Virus record (IMG/VR): IMGVR_UViG_3300044700_000691 | Location: 1-64,000 of that record | From: a virus | Reading direction: 5' to 3' (one strand) | DNA: 64,000 nucleotides | Notes under the pieces: model-generated | The model's database searches: none | Seen by the model: only the letters and a program-made list of their open reading frames with translations | Told to the model about the DNA's origin: nothing | Part shown: one piece after another, positions 13,306 through 21,462 of the stretch | How positions within the stretch are numbered: position 1 is the first letter of the stretch | Layout: each line of letters opens with the position of its first letter | Made by a program: the position numbers and the translations under genes

Positions 13306-13941
13306 CTAGGCTAGGTCTCCACCAATAAGATCCGCCTCAACCTGGGCTGGGGTCTTATCAAAATTTTCTCGCCAGTAATCAACTATAGTTTGGCCCTCAG
13401 TTGCCTGTTTATTATAGGTTACTTCACCATGTCCCCAAACTGCATCCTTTTCATAACCAAGATATTTCATTAGTTTAAAAGCTGCAACCACCTGGATAGG
13501 TAAAACATCAGCATCGTCTTTAGCAATAACCTCTACGCCCTGAGCAGTTTGATTCTGCAAGTCATGTGGGGCATCCTTTTGATCACTATGACCAGCATGC
13601 CAGCCAACTACACCATCAGGTAAGGTTTGAAATACTTTACCATCACGATCAATAACCCACTGGACTCCAAGTCCGCGATCATTTAAAACATTAACTACAT
13701 CCTCAGCACGGCCTCGACCTGCAGTATGGTGTACAACAAAATATTTGTCGTCTTTTAGCGGGTCCATTCGTGGCTGGGTCGCTTGGGCTGAAATATCTTC
13801 AATTTCTTGTTTAAACTCCTGTTTAAATTCCGAATCTGAGACTTCGGCAGAGTCTGCTCCCGGTTCGCCAGTAAAGGCAGACTTTACCTTATCTGCGATA
13901 TCGCCTAACCAGCTTTCAAATAATTTAATGTGTTGTGGCAT
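13306..13941 (-). CDS. N-acetylmuramoyl-L-alanine amidase (Amidase_2/PGRP fold) with capsid-targeting-like N-terminus
   Basis: 211 residues. The amidase domain covers about 65-195: F-V-V-H-H-T-A-G (H71/H72), W-H-A-G-H-S (H115/H118), W-G-H-G-E (H171). The usual third ligand position (Cys/Asp near the end) reads A-T-E-G, so the metal site may be altered. It would cut the bond between muramic acid and L-Ala. The N-terminus M-P-Q-H-I-K-L-F-E/S fits the targeting motif, and a TAAATAAC box lies 28 bases upstream, so it may be packaged rather than a plain endolysin. Next to a TM/coiled-coil protein that could be a spanin. Confidence 0.88.
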   Translation of the reverse strand: MPQHIKLFESWLGDIADKVKSAFTGEPGADSAEVSDSEFKQEFKQEIEDISAQATQPRMDPLKDDKYFVVHHTAGRGRAEDVVNVLNDRGLGVQWVIDRDGKVFQTLPDGVVGWHAGHSDQKDAPHDLQNQTAQGVEVIAKDDADVLPIQVVAAFKLMKYLGYEKDAVWGHGEVTYNKQATEGQTIVDYWRENFDKTPAQVEADLIGGDLA

Positions 13942-13961
13942 CCTATAATAGATTTATTTGA

Positions 13962-13969
13962 GTTATTTA
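13962..13969 (-). promoter_or_regulatory. late promoter box
   Basis: Minus strand CAAATAAATAACTC, 28 bases from the amidase ATG. Confidence 0.7.
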
Positions 13970-13976
13970 TTTGCCA

Positions 13977-14255
13977 CTATTCAGTCTGATGATCATAGTA
14001 CTGACTAAACTGAATAAATGCTGGTGGATTGACCTCGTTTAGCCACTCGAGCGTAAATTCAGTACGGGCAATTGTAACATTGGCAATAAATAGTTCGGCA
14101 TGCAGCGAATCAATTAGGGCCTCGCGCTGTTCAATAAATTGCTTTTGTGCGGCGACTTGCCCAGCCAGTTTGCGGTTTGACACAATTGAGCTAACCGCAA
14201 TGGTTAAAAGTACTAACCCAGTTGCAACGGCGGCAACAATACTTGATTTTTTCAT
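13977..14255 (-). CDS. membrane-anchored coiled-coil protein, possible inner-membrane spanin
   Basis: 92 residues: basic start, one hydrophobic helix (about 7-27), then a Gln/Glu-rich coiled coil. This is the layout of Rz-type i-spanins, and the next gene in the same direction is an amidase. A middle-type box (GTATAAG, about 14278) precedes it. Spanin is only a layout-based guess; another pair is at 34427-35237. Confidence 0.55.
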   Translation of the reverse strand: MKKSSIVAAVATGLVLLTIAVSSIVSNRKLAGQVAAQKQFIEQREALIDSLHAELFIANVTIARTEFTLEWLNEVNPPAFIQFSQYYDHQTE

Positions 14256-14318
14256 TATATTAAATTTTGTTCAAGATCTTATACCTAAGTATAATAAACA
14301 AGATCTTTCCTGGAAAGA

Positions 14319-14326
14319 TAAATAAC
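14319..14326 (+). promoter_or_regulatory. late promoter box
   Basis: GATAAATAACTAC, 29 bases before the ATG at 14348. Confidence 0.7.
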
Positions 14327-14347
14327 TACAAATAAACTAAAAAGTTA

Positions 14348-15892
14348 ATGGAAATTAAGAAATACCACGATTGGTTATTTGAAAAACAAAACCCAATTAG
14401 CGAGTGCGGTTGTGCAAGTCACTCATTTATTACCGAAAGTATTAGTATTGACCAGGTAATGGCCAATCACGAAGCAAATGCGATTCAACCAATTGACGAA
14501 GCCGGCGAGACATTTGGCCCGTTTGTTGCAGGCAAAGGCGGAAACTCTAAAGATATTTTATGTCTTTATGGATCAGGTTACTATTCAGTAGACCATACAA
14601 CCAAACCAAAGGTTGGCGAGCCTAAAACATTTAAAAACTCAGACAGATTTAAAGAAACTCTTGATAATATGATAGCTTTCCTTAAAGCGGAACCTGCTAA
14701 AACTTGGGTATCTAAAGTTATTATTAAATCTAGCGAATCAATTATTCCAAACTTTGATATGGAAGGCGGCACTGGCCAAAAGGCAACCGGTTGGTTATCT
14801 GAAAAGCGTAAAGAGAAAATTGCAGCATATGTTAGTGATGTACTTAAACCATTATTTCAGGCTGGAACTATTTCTAAATTACCAGAGGCTAGACTTATTT
14901 TTGAAGAGGCCAAAACCTTAACTGAACCGTCTGGCGGCTGGGATGATTATCGCACATGGATGAGAGAAGCTGACCCTGTAAAAAAGGCAGCAATGGCAAT
15001 TAATCTTGAATATACTAGACTTAAAAAGGGTTATGACGCAGATCAAAAAACAACTGTTCAATTTATAGTAGTTCAAGATGCAGGAATAGGTCAATGCGCA
15101 TTAGGTATGAAAATTTATGTTAACTATGATGATACAACAATTGGTCATTCATGTGACCATGCAAATTTTGAAATAACCGTGAATGGAATTCCTCTAAAAA
15201 CTTCATATGGTGGAAAGACTGAGTCGGGCTATATTCCAGCCGGTCTGCCTTTTGCAAGTATGAGTAATTCAAAAGGGCCAACCGATGAATTATACAAAGT
15301 CTATAGCGGTGCGGTTAACGGCGGTGTTAGACGAAACGTATTTCGTTTAGATGATGCTGCCCTAGTTAAGAAAATTGCATCAGCCGGCGACGGTAAGACA
15401 CTGGTAGTTAGAGCTAGGTGTATAAAAAATGGTGATGGCTATAGTGTACCTAAAGGGTTAGCTTGTCATACAGATGCACCTCACGTATGGATATATGGAT
15501 CTGACGGTAATATTACAAAAGGTTTCCCAACTTATCCTAAAACTGATAATGGCGAACTTGCTAAAACTGACCTATGCGGAAATAACCTAGGAGTTCAAAA
15601 TACAGCGGTTCCAAAAAGTGCAGACGCTAAAGGAGCAGTTACTACTGCAACCGGGCCTACCTTAACTGGAGTTAAAGTAGCATTTGCAGCAAATAAAGTT
15701 GGAACACTTAATTCTGACCAAGCTCTTCAAAATTACCTAACAAACGGCACAGTTGCTAAACAAAAAGATAATACCTATCTAGTAAATAAGGTATTTACAA
15801 TAAATAATGTTCAATACAATAAAGGTGATGTTATTAATAAAATTTTACCTAAGGGAACAGTTATAGCTCAGCCAGCTGTCCCTAACAGTTAA
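14348..15892 (+). CDS. large capsid-targeted protein, unknown, two tandem targeting motifs
   Basis: 514 residues. M-E-I-K-K-Y-H-D-W-L-F-E/K at the start and a second S-H-S-F-I-T-E/S at residues 25-31, both matching the protease consensus. Residues about 110-175 (V-S-K-V-I-I-K-S-S-E ... L-S-E-K-R-K-E-K-I-A-A-Y-V) weakly resemble an OmpA-type peptidoglycan-binding domain, which also has an L-S-E-x-R-A motif; unproven. The centre is beta-rich with scattered cysteines; the C-terminus (about 420-514) looks like a separate small domain. Monocistronic, ended by the hairpin at 15919. Confidence 0.75.
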   Translation: MEIKKYHDWLFEKQNPISECGCASHSFITESISIDQVMANHEANAIQPIDEAGETFGPFVAGKGGNSKDILCLYGSGYYSVDHTTKPKVGEPKTFKNSDRFKETLDNMIAFLKAEPAKTWVSKVIIKSSESIIPNFDMEGGTGQKATGWLSEKRKEKIAAYVSDVLKPLFQAGTISKLPEARLIFEEAKTLTEPSGGWDDYRTWMREADPVKKAAMAINLEYTRLKKGYDADQKTTVQFIVVQDAGIGQCALGMKIYVNYDDTTIGHSCDHANFEITVNGIPLKTSYGGKTESGYIPAGLPFASMSNSKGPTDELYKVYSGAVNGGVRRNVFRLDDAALVKKIASAGDGKTLVVRARCIKNGDGYSVPKGLACHTDAPHVWIYGSDGNITKGFPTYPKTDNGELAKTDLCGNNLGVQNTAVPKSADAKGAVTTATGPTLTGVKVAFAANKVGTLNSDQALQNYLTNGTVAKQKDNTYLVNKVFTINNVQYNKGDVINKILPKGTVIAQPAVPNS

Positions 15893-15918
15893 TAGTATCA
15901 AGCTTAATATAAAACAAC

Positions 15919-15947
15919 AAAAGTCCTGCCAATGGCAGGACTTTTTA
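15919..15947. terminator. bidirectional terminator
   Basis: AAAGTCCTGCC-aat-GGCAGGACTTTTT between convergent genes. Confidence 0.9.
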
Positions 15948-15962
15948 TTTAAATAGAGTCAA

Positions 15963-16364
15963 TTATAATTTAGAACCTGTGTAGTGGATAACACTTTCCA
16001 TATTGGATATGTGCAATACTACGGCAGTCGTGTTATTATCTGTAGTAAAGAATTCAATATTGTAGAATTTACCAGATAAATCGTTGATTACAAAAAGCTT
16101 AATAGTAGTTTCGGTAAATCCAGTTGAAGTAGTTAGGACCCGATAGTTAGTTTCTTTACCAATATCGTCAGTTAATACTACACAGCTGTCAGTGATTAAG
16201 GCCGATGATTTAGTGTTAATTTGATTACTCCATACTAAATATCCATTAACTTTACTAACACTTGCAGTTTCAACTGCACTTAAACTTAAGTTAATTTCGG
16301 TAGTTTGCGAAAATACTGTGATTGACGCTAAACAGGTTAAGATAGTTAAAATTTGCTTTTTCAT
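15963..16364 (-). CDS. secreted protein, unknown
   Basis: 133 residues with a clear signal peptide (M-K-K-Q-I-L-T-I-L-T-C-L-A-S-I-T-V-F-S, cleavage before Q-T) that leaves Gln at +1, the Bacteroidetes Q-rule. The mature part is beta-rich without cysteines after the first. A GTATATTA box lies upstream. Role in the periplasm unknown. Confidence 0.7.
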   Translation of the reverse strand: MKKQILTILTCLASITVFSQTTEINLSLSAVETASVSKVNGYLVWSNQINTKSSALITDSCVVLTDDIGKETNYRVLTTSTGFTETTIKLFVINDLSGKFYNIEFFTTDNNTTAVVLHISNMESVIHYTGSKL

Positions 16365-16399
16365 ATTAAATCTAATTTTGGTTAAATTTAATATACTAA

Positions 16400-16771
16400 C
16401 TACTCTGCGCCTTTGGCAAGTTCATATTGTTTTAGGAATTCCCAAGTAGATTCATGAGAATAGCAAATAGGTTCGCCATTTTCGTCATGTGCTCCCCACC
16501 TGTCCCCTTCGACTTTAACCATTTTGCCATCGACCTTTTTATAACTTGGGGTTTTGCTAAAATCTTTGGTGCCAAAGTCAGCTTCCCACATAAACCAGGT
16601 TAGCCAGTCGACACCCTCGGGAGTCCAGATTTCACCCAATAGGTTATGGATGATTGTACTATAAGGATCAGTAAAATCAATCAGGTCGACCCCTAATTTA
16701 TTGAGGTCTTCTAATTGTCTAGAGGTCTTTTGTAGACCCAGTGTCAGTTTTAAGAAATTTTCGTATGTCAT
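16400..16771 (-). CDS. phage protein, unknown
   Basis: 123 residues. Characteristic W-L-T-W-F-M-W-E-A-D-F-G-T-K-D block and an I-C-Y-S-H-E-S-T-W-E-F-L end. The W-F-x-x-E-x-D-F-G pattern resembles small uncharacterised proteins of other T4-like phages as far as I recall. Overlaps the upstream gene by four bases; last gene of the group 18321-16400. Confidence 0.65.
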   Translation of the reverse strand: MTYENFLKLTLGLQKTSRQLEDLNKLGVDLIDFTDPYSTIIHNLLGEIWTPEGVDWLTWFMWEADFGTKDFSKTPSYKKVDGKMVKVEGDRWGAHDENGEPICYSHESTWEFLKQYELAKGAE

Positions 16772-17007
16772 GATTTATTATAAATTTTTTCTTCTAAAAA
16801 TTTTAAGAGTAGTCTCTTGTCTGCAAATGATAGCCGATCCGCTACTGCTAAATCAAGCTCATCTTCAGTTGCAGTTTCGCATAGTAGATCCAATTCATCT
16901 TCACTAATTCGGCAAGTCTCCTTAATTAGGGAATCAAATAGCCCAAACATGCCGCCTTGTCGGTCTTCACCTAGGTCAACTCCCTTTCTTGATAGTCTAG
17001 TCTTCAT
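16768..17007 (-). CDS. small acidic protein, unknown
   Basis: 79 residues, Leu/Asp/Glu-rich helices (E-D-E-L-D-L-L-C-E-T-A-T-E-D-E-L-D-L-A). Four-base overlaps at both ends show coupling within the operon. Confidence 0.65.
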   Translation of the reverse strand: MKTRLSRKGVDLGEDRQGGMFGLFDSLIKETCRISEDELDLLCETATEDELDLAVADRLSFADKRLLLKFLEEKIYNKS

Positions 17008-17612
17008 GCTGATATGTATAAAATTGTTGGATTATCTTTATGTACATCAACCTCTGGAAATTCTTCCTTAAATTTTTGTAGATTAAATGGTCGACAAATA
17101 ATATGAACTCCGCTGCGAGTCTTAATAAAATCCATTCGTGGTTCTCCACCAATTTCAAGCTGTAGTTCAATAATCTTTTCTCTTAATGCAATCATATCAG
17201 GGCTATGATTAAATCCATCAAGCGAAATATTGTCAATATCAATTATCCAACTTTTGTTAGGTTCATTTGAGTAGGCTCCACAAACTGATTCATAAGCTTT
17301 ACGAACAGACCTAAAATCCCTGTTCATAATTTGATCAGTTATTTTCTTTAGGGTATGAAAAGCCATCCTTTCAAATGATCGACGATTAAGATTAATACAG
17401 GCTCGCGCTCCATGAAAATCGCAAAGTGCAATAATTTCTGGGCCAACTTTGGCTAAGTGGTCATGGGACTTAATATAATATGTCTTGACCACAAGCGAAT
17501 TTGATCCAATTTCTGGATGGTCCTTTTTACGCTTGATAATTTGTAGATGATAGAAATCATCATCACTTCGGAATTGAAGTAGCTTGGAAATTTGGCTAAA
17601 ATTATTAGTCAC
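17004..17612 (-). CDS. conserved-looking phage protein, possibly primase-like fold
   Basis: 202 residues. Blocks: R-A-C-I-N-L-N-R-R-S, S-W-I-I-D-I-D-N (D-x-D), T-R-S-G-V-H-I-I-C-R-P-F-N and a final D-V-H-K-D-N-P-T-I-L-Y-I. The D-x-D plus H-I-I-x-x-P-F-N order recalls the active-site layout of archaeo-eukaryotic primase-like proteins, but I could not confirm the fold. Coupled to its neighbours by end-to-start overlaps. Confidence 0.6.
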   Translation of the reverse strand: MTNNFSQISKLLQFRSDDDFYHLQIIKRKKDHPEIGSNSLVVKTYYIKSHDHLAKVGPEIIALCDFHGARACINLNRRSFERMAFHTLKKITDQIMNRDFRSVRKAYESVCGAYSNEPNKSWIIDIDNISLDGFNHSPDMIALREKIIELQLEIGGEPRMDFIKTRSGVHIICRPFNLQKFKEEFPEVDVHKDNPTILYISA

Positions 17613-17923
17613 TAGTCATCTATTTTAAAGGTTAAGACCTTCCAGTTAAAGTTAAACCAAACTTTAATCCAGATTAGGTCGAATCCAATATACCAACTTG
17701 GCGATAGGTTTGACTTGGCAAACATCGCCTTACCCTTTTTACGGGTGCCGACTGCCATGTCTTTTTTAAACCAAATACCTAACTGATAACGTCGATGCCA
17801 TAGTGTAATGTCATCCATCATTTTGGTTGAGTATTCAGAATTTCGGTAATTTTCCCACTTGTGACGAATTACCATGGTCGCTTTAAAGTGACCTAAATTA
17901 AGTGATTTAACTATGCCAGCCAT
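17612..17923 (-). CDS. basic beta-rich protein, unknown
   Basis: 103 residues, Trp- and Lys-rich (W-F-N-F-N-W-K-V-L), no cysteines. Overlaps genes on both sides. Not recognised. Confidence 0.6.
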   Translation of the reverse strand: MAGIVKSLNLGHFKATMVIRHKWENYRNSEYSTKMMDDITLWHRRYQLGIWFKKDMAVGTRKKGKAMFAKSNLSPSWYIGFDLIWIKVWFNFNWKVLTFKIDD

Positions 17924-18321
17924 TGATTAGTTAGTTGTATTAATAAGTATGAAAGTTTATATCCAGTAAAAGCACCCAGTGCACTAGGAATTGGAAACAC
18001 TACCAATTTACCAAGGTCAGTTACATATTTAGGTCGATTGACAATTCGGCCCATATAAAAATAATAGGTAATATAGCCGATAAAAACGGCAAGGTCTGTT
18101 CGCGTTGCAATAAACACCACTAGGGTAGCACCAATAAATCCAAAGAGAAAATTATCTCTTACCCCTTCCCAAACCTCAGCCGGACTAGCCTCTTGCCAAT
18201 CCCTGACAATTTGCTGTATTTTTGTTTTCTTTTTCATCTTAAATCGTGGATCGAGTTTTGTTACGATCGGTATATTTGCACCTTTAATCCTGTGCCACAG
18301 TTCCCAGTTAATGATCGACAT
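17911..18321 (-). CDS. multi-pass membrane protein
   Basis: 136 residues with a soluble basic N-terminus and three hydrophobic stretches (about 52-70, 72-90, 107-130). The GTATAATA box at 18328 precedes it. First gene of a five-gene minus operon. Function unknown. Confidence 0.6.
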   Translation of the reverse strand: MSIINWELWHRIKGANIPIVTKLDPRFKMKKKTKIQQIVRDWQEASPAEVWEGVRDNFLFGFIGATLVVFIATRTDLAVFIGYITYYFYMGRIVNRPKYVTDLGKLVVFPIPSALGAFTGYKLSYLLIQLTNQWLA

Positions 18322-18327
18322 GTTTTA

Positions 18328-18336
18328 TTATACACA
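18328..18336 (-). promoter_or_regulatory. probable middle promoter box
   Basis: Minus strand TGTGTATAATAAAACATG, close to the ATG at 18321. Confidence 0.4.
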
Positions 18337-18367
18337 AATTAGGCTATTTGATCCTCTATTGCGCAAA

Positions 18368-18375
18368 TAAATATA
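18368..18375 (+). promoter_or_regulatory. late promoter box, unusually close to ATG
   Basis: GCGCAAATAAATATAATTATG: the box is only 11 bases before the start codon, so the transcript may be nearly leaderless. Confidence 0.5.
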
Positions 18376-18378
18376 ATT

Positions 18379-18936
18379 ATGAAAGCACTAAAATTTAAAC
18401 AGTTTCTTAACGAAGGGGTCTTTGATTCTCCAGAAGAAGAAAAGATAAAGGCCAGACTAGGTGAATTAGGCCTGCGCCCTAAGCGTGAAATTGATTTAGA
18501 CGATCCAACTTCTTGGCAAGGTCTACACTCAAATTGTTGTGGAGCTCAATTTAATTTAAACTACGGCGTTTGTTCAGACTGCGGCGATTTTGCAACTCCA
18601 GAAGAAGCTGACGCCGATTATGAAGGAGGCGACGTATATGAAAGTGAAGAGGATTCTGCTAAAATTGAAGACCGCCTTAGAGACCTAGGGCTTGCGCCTA
18701 AGGAAGAATTTGACGAGCGTTGGGATAATATGATAGACGAGTGGGGTAGCGATCCAGAAATTGACCAAGCAATCCAAGCTCTTAGAAGAAAAACTAGCGA
18801 AATTATCAATAAGCATATTGATTTTGGCGATCCGGAGGACGAAGTAGAGTGGGACCAACGCCGTGAATGGATGAACGAACAAGGTGTTGACGATCTTGGC
18901 GAACTAGAATTTATGATTGTACAAGGTAACTACTAA
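18379..18936 (+). CDS. capsid-targeted acidic zinc-finger protein with two SHOCT-like repeats
   Basis: 185 residues. M-K-A-L-K-F-K-Q-F-L-N-E/G targeting motif. Two copies of the L-G-E-L-G-L-R-P-K / L-R-D-L-G-L-A-P-K unit (about 25 and 98) flank a C-C-G-A ... C-S-D-C-G zinc-finger-like segment (about 51-69). The rest is very acidic. Likely head cargo; function unknown. Confidence 0.75.
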   Translation: MKALKFKQFLNEGVFDSPEEEKIKARLGELGLRPKREIDLDDPTSWQGLHSNCCGAQFNLNYGVCSDCGDFATPEEADADYEGGDVYESEEDSAKIEDRLRDLGLAPKEEFDERWDNMIDEWGSDPEIDQAIQALRRKTSEIINKHIDFGDPEDEVEWDQRREWMNEQGVDDLGELEFMIVQGNY

Positions 18937-19151
18937 TTCTTTACTGGCACCTTTCGTGCAACTTGTGGTTTTTCTATCTGTATTCTAATAGTATCGCCAG
19001 CCTGGTGTGCAGTTCTACAATACACAGTTCCTTCAATACAGGTTTCTGCATCATATACACTATATTGGTATGTACCTTGAAAATCTGGTGTACCTGAGCC
19101 AGATGTTACTACTAAAACCAAATACGTAAAAAGTTTTCCTAATTCTATCAT
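18933..19151 (-). CDS. small protein, unknown
   Basis: 72 residues, hydrophobic N-terminus (L-F-T-Y-L-V-L-V-V) that may act as a weak signal or anchor, followed by a beta-rich part with two cysteines. It overlaps the end of the rightward gene by four bases, so its transcript is convergent. Confidence 0.5.
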   Translation of the reverse strand: MIELGKLFTYLVLVVTSGSGTPDFQGTYQYSVYDAETCIEGTVYCRTAHQAGDTIRIQIEKPQVARKVPVKN

Positions 19152-19157
19152 AATTCT

Positions 19158-19166
19158 ATTATACCT
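19158..19166 (-). promoter_or_regulatory. probable middle promoter box
   Basis: Minus strand TTAGGTATAATAGAATTATG, directly before the gene at 19151. Confidence 0.4.
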
Positions 19167-19195
19167 AATGTCAGACTAATAGTACTAGATCTGGA

Positions 19196-19203
19196 TAAAT
19201 AAC
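19196..19203 (+). promoter_or_regulatory. late promoter box
   Basis: GGATAAATAACTACAAATA, 27 bases before the ATG at 19223; nearly the same 17 bases occur before 14348. Confidence 0.75.
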
Positions 19204-19222
19204 TACAAATAGGATAAATTCA

Positions 19223-19852
19223 ATGTCATACTTTAAAAAATTTGGTGCATTTATCAATGAAGACGAATCTTCCGAAGAGAAATTGGCCAAGCTTGCTAGA
19301 TTAAAGGAACTTGGTTTACTTGATACAGATCAATATAGACAAGATTCCAAGAATATCCGAAAGGATGCAATGCTTTCGGCTACGTCTAGAGGCGAACACG
19401 CAGGAACAGCGCTTCCGGAAATTAGAGAAGTTTTAGATTCACCAGAAGCTCAATTACTAAAGGCCAAAGGTCTTGCAGTAGTTTCAAGCCCAACTCAACT
19501 CTTAAATGGTACCCTTGTTTGGGCAAAACCGGGTTATACAAGATCAACTGGTTGGGGTATAGGATTTTTTCCCGGTCCAAGTAAAATTCGCAGAATGACT
19601 CCTAAAGGAATTAATATTGGAGTATGGGGCCGCCGTATAGGTTCAATGGATATCGAAATGAAAGCTATCCCAAAATCAGCGTACTCGAATGAAACTGAAT
19701 TTTATAGAGTTGCAATGAAATGGGCAGCTGAACATATTGATTGGGATCAATTGGAAATGGCTGAAAGAAAGAGTCGTGAAGATTGGAGATATTATGTAAA
19801 AGGAAAAACTAAACAAGGTTATTTTAACGATGAGAATAATAGAATCATTTAA
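19223..19852 (+). CDS. capsid-targeted protein with SHOCT-like hairpin
   Basis: 209 residues. M-S-Y-F-K-K-F-G-A-F-I-N-E/D targeting motif, then A-R-L-K-E-L-G-L-L-D-T-D-Q-Y (SHOCT-like, about 24-38). The remaining part has a Gly-rich beta region (G-W-G-I-G-F-F-P-G-P) and a Trp-rich C-terminus. First of four rightward cargo genes; overlaps the next by 23 bases. Confidence 0.75.
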   Translation: MSYFKKFGAFINEDESSEEKLAKLARLKELGLLDTDQYRQDSKNIRKDAMLSATSRGEHAGTALPEIREVLDSPEAQLLKAKGLAVVSSPTQLLNGTLVWAKPGYTRSTGWGIGFFPGPSKIRRMTPKGINIGVWGRRIGSMDIEMKAIPKSAYSNETEFYRVAMKWAAEHIDWDQLEMAERKSREDWRYYVKGKTKQGYFNDENNRII

Positions 19853-21461
19853 TAGCTGGAAACGTTCGAGCAGACTCTTAACTGAGAATGTTCAGGCAGC
19901 TAAGCAATATATGTTAAAACGTTTTGCACAAGCAAAAGGAATTGAAGTTTCTGAAATTGCGCCAGAGGATCAGGCTAGAGTTTTTGCAAATGAAGATTAT
20001 AAAAAAGTTCTTCAGTTAATTCAGCCACTTCCTGGATATGCTTCAACCTTTGTTAAATTTAAATTTGACCACCGAGTTTCATTTGAACAGTTGCAGCAAT
20101 TGCTTGATAAAATCAAAGCAAATTCCCAATTTCTTGGAGAATTATCAATTCCACTTATTGAGTTTCCAAATCAAGATAAAGTAAATGGAGTTCCTGCATT
20201 TGAAGCCTTAATGGATGAGTTTAGTCAAATTGAAACTCGCCGTAAATCAAAATGGATTCTTAACGAATTGCCAGGAAATTTACGTAGAGCTGCTAGAGAA
20301 TTACCAAAAGAAGACTTACAGAGACTATTTAATGCAGCAACAATCATGAATGATTTAGGTCAAGAAGTTAAAGTGCGTCTCTTAAAGAAAGCAAAAGCTT
20401 TTACTAATCCAATTGATTTTATTGTTTATGCTGAAAGCTATGTTAAAGGTTACCTAAATTCTGATGTTCAAAGTAAAATTGATAAATTAGAAGAATTAGA
20501 ACCAGAAGGTTCTGTAATTTATGCAGATGATCGCTACTTAATGTTAAGTGCCCGAACTGAAAAAGCTCAAAAGGAATTATGTTCAGTTGCAAGTTGGTGT
20601 ATTAACAGAGGAAGTTTTAATAATAGTTCATATGGCGGAGGCGCTGTGCAAATTAATACATTTGATTTTGGTTTACCGCCAACTGATCCACGTCACCTAA
20701 TTGGAACAACTATTTCCTATGATGGTAAAGTTACATATAGTCATGATATTAATGATAAAAGTGTTAAACAAACTGACGATATTACTAAACACTTTAACCA
20801 GTTTGGCTATCCAGAAAAATTAATCAAAACCTTAATTACAGTATTTCCAATTGAAGCAATGATTAAAAAGGTAATTACTGAATTAAACCTTGATAAAAAA
20901 TCTCCAATCCAAGTATTGGAATCAGTTATTAAGGCAAGTTATAAAGTAAATCCAGAAGACGACCAAGAATCTGCTAGAGTAATTCTTAATATCCTAATGG
21001 AAAGAATTGCACCAGCAGTTAAGGAAGAAGAGATTGTTACTCTATATATGAAGTTTGGTGTAATGTCAATTTTCTCTGCTAAACTATTTAATATGTTACT
21101 TCCAAATATTAATCCTCAAACCAAAGCTGAGGTTATTCAAAATGCAAAGGCAATTTTAGATGAGATTAAAGGTTATGCCAGTACTGGATTATTTAAATAT
21201 CCACAATTACTAAATGCCGTTAAGAGTGAACCTAAAATTTTAGAACTACTTGGTGAAAGTATTGTAAATGAGTTCTATGCAGCTGAACCTGCAATTAAAG
21301 AGCCAGTAACTAAACCTAAAGTAACACCAAGACCAGGGCCAATCCCAACTAAAAAACCATCAGTTAAGCCTGAACCAAGCGCAACTGCTGAAGATGTTAT
21401 TAAGAGGTTTGAAATGGAATTAAAAAAATTAGGTACTACACCAAAGGAATTCCTTAAGTAA
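19830..21461 (+). CDS. large capsid-targeted protein with W-C motif, unknown
   Basis: 543 residues. M-R-I-I-E-S-F-N-S-W-K-R-S-S-R-L-L-T-E/N targeting motif (L-T-E). Centre (about 230-310): D-D-R-Y-L-M-L-S-A-R-T-E-K-A, then C-S-V-A-S-W-C-I-N-R-G-S-F and later I-S-Y-D-G-K-V. A W-C-x-x-x-x-x-x-F arrangement after a L/A-x-K-A-x-x-x-L segment is familiar from uncharacterised phage proteins, but no activity is known to me. C-terminal 50 residues are Pro/Lys-rich and disordered-looking, ending in a short helix. Confidence 0.75.
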   Translation: MRIIESFNSWKRSSRLLTENVQAAKQYMLKRFAQAKGIEVSEIAPEDQARVFANEDYKKVLQLIQPLPGYASTFVKFKFDHRVSFEQLQQLLDKIKANSQFLGELSIPLIEFPNQDKVNGVPAFEALMDEFSQIETRRKSKWILNELPGNLRRAARELPKEDLQRLFNAATIMNDLGQEVKVRLLKKAKAFTNPIDFIVYAESYVKGYLNSDVQSKIDKLEELEPEGSVIYADDRYLMLSARTEKAQKELCSVASWCINRGSFNNSSYGGGAVQINTFDFGLPPTDPRHLIGTTISYDGKVTYSHDINDKSVKQTDDITKHFNQFGYPEKLIKTLITVFPIEAMIKKVITELNLDKKSPIQVLESVIKASYKVNPEDDQESARVILNILMERIAPAVKEEEIVTLYMKFGVMSIFSAKLFNMLLPNINPQTKAEVIQNAKAILDEIKGYASTGLFKYPQLLNAVKSEPKILELLGESIVNEFYAAEPAIKEPVTKPKVTPRPGPIPTKKPSVKPEPSATAEDVIKRFEMELKKLGTTPKEFLK

Positions 21462-21462
21462 T

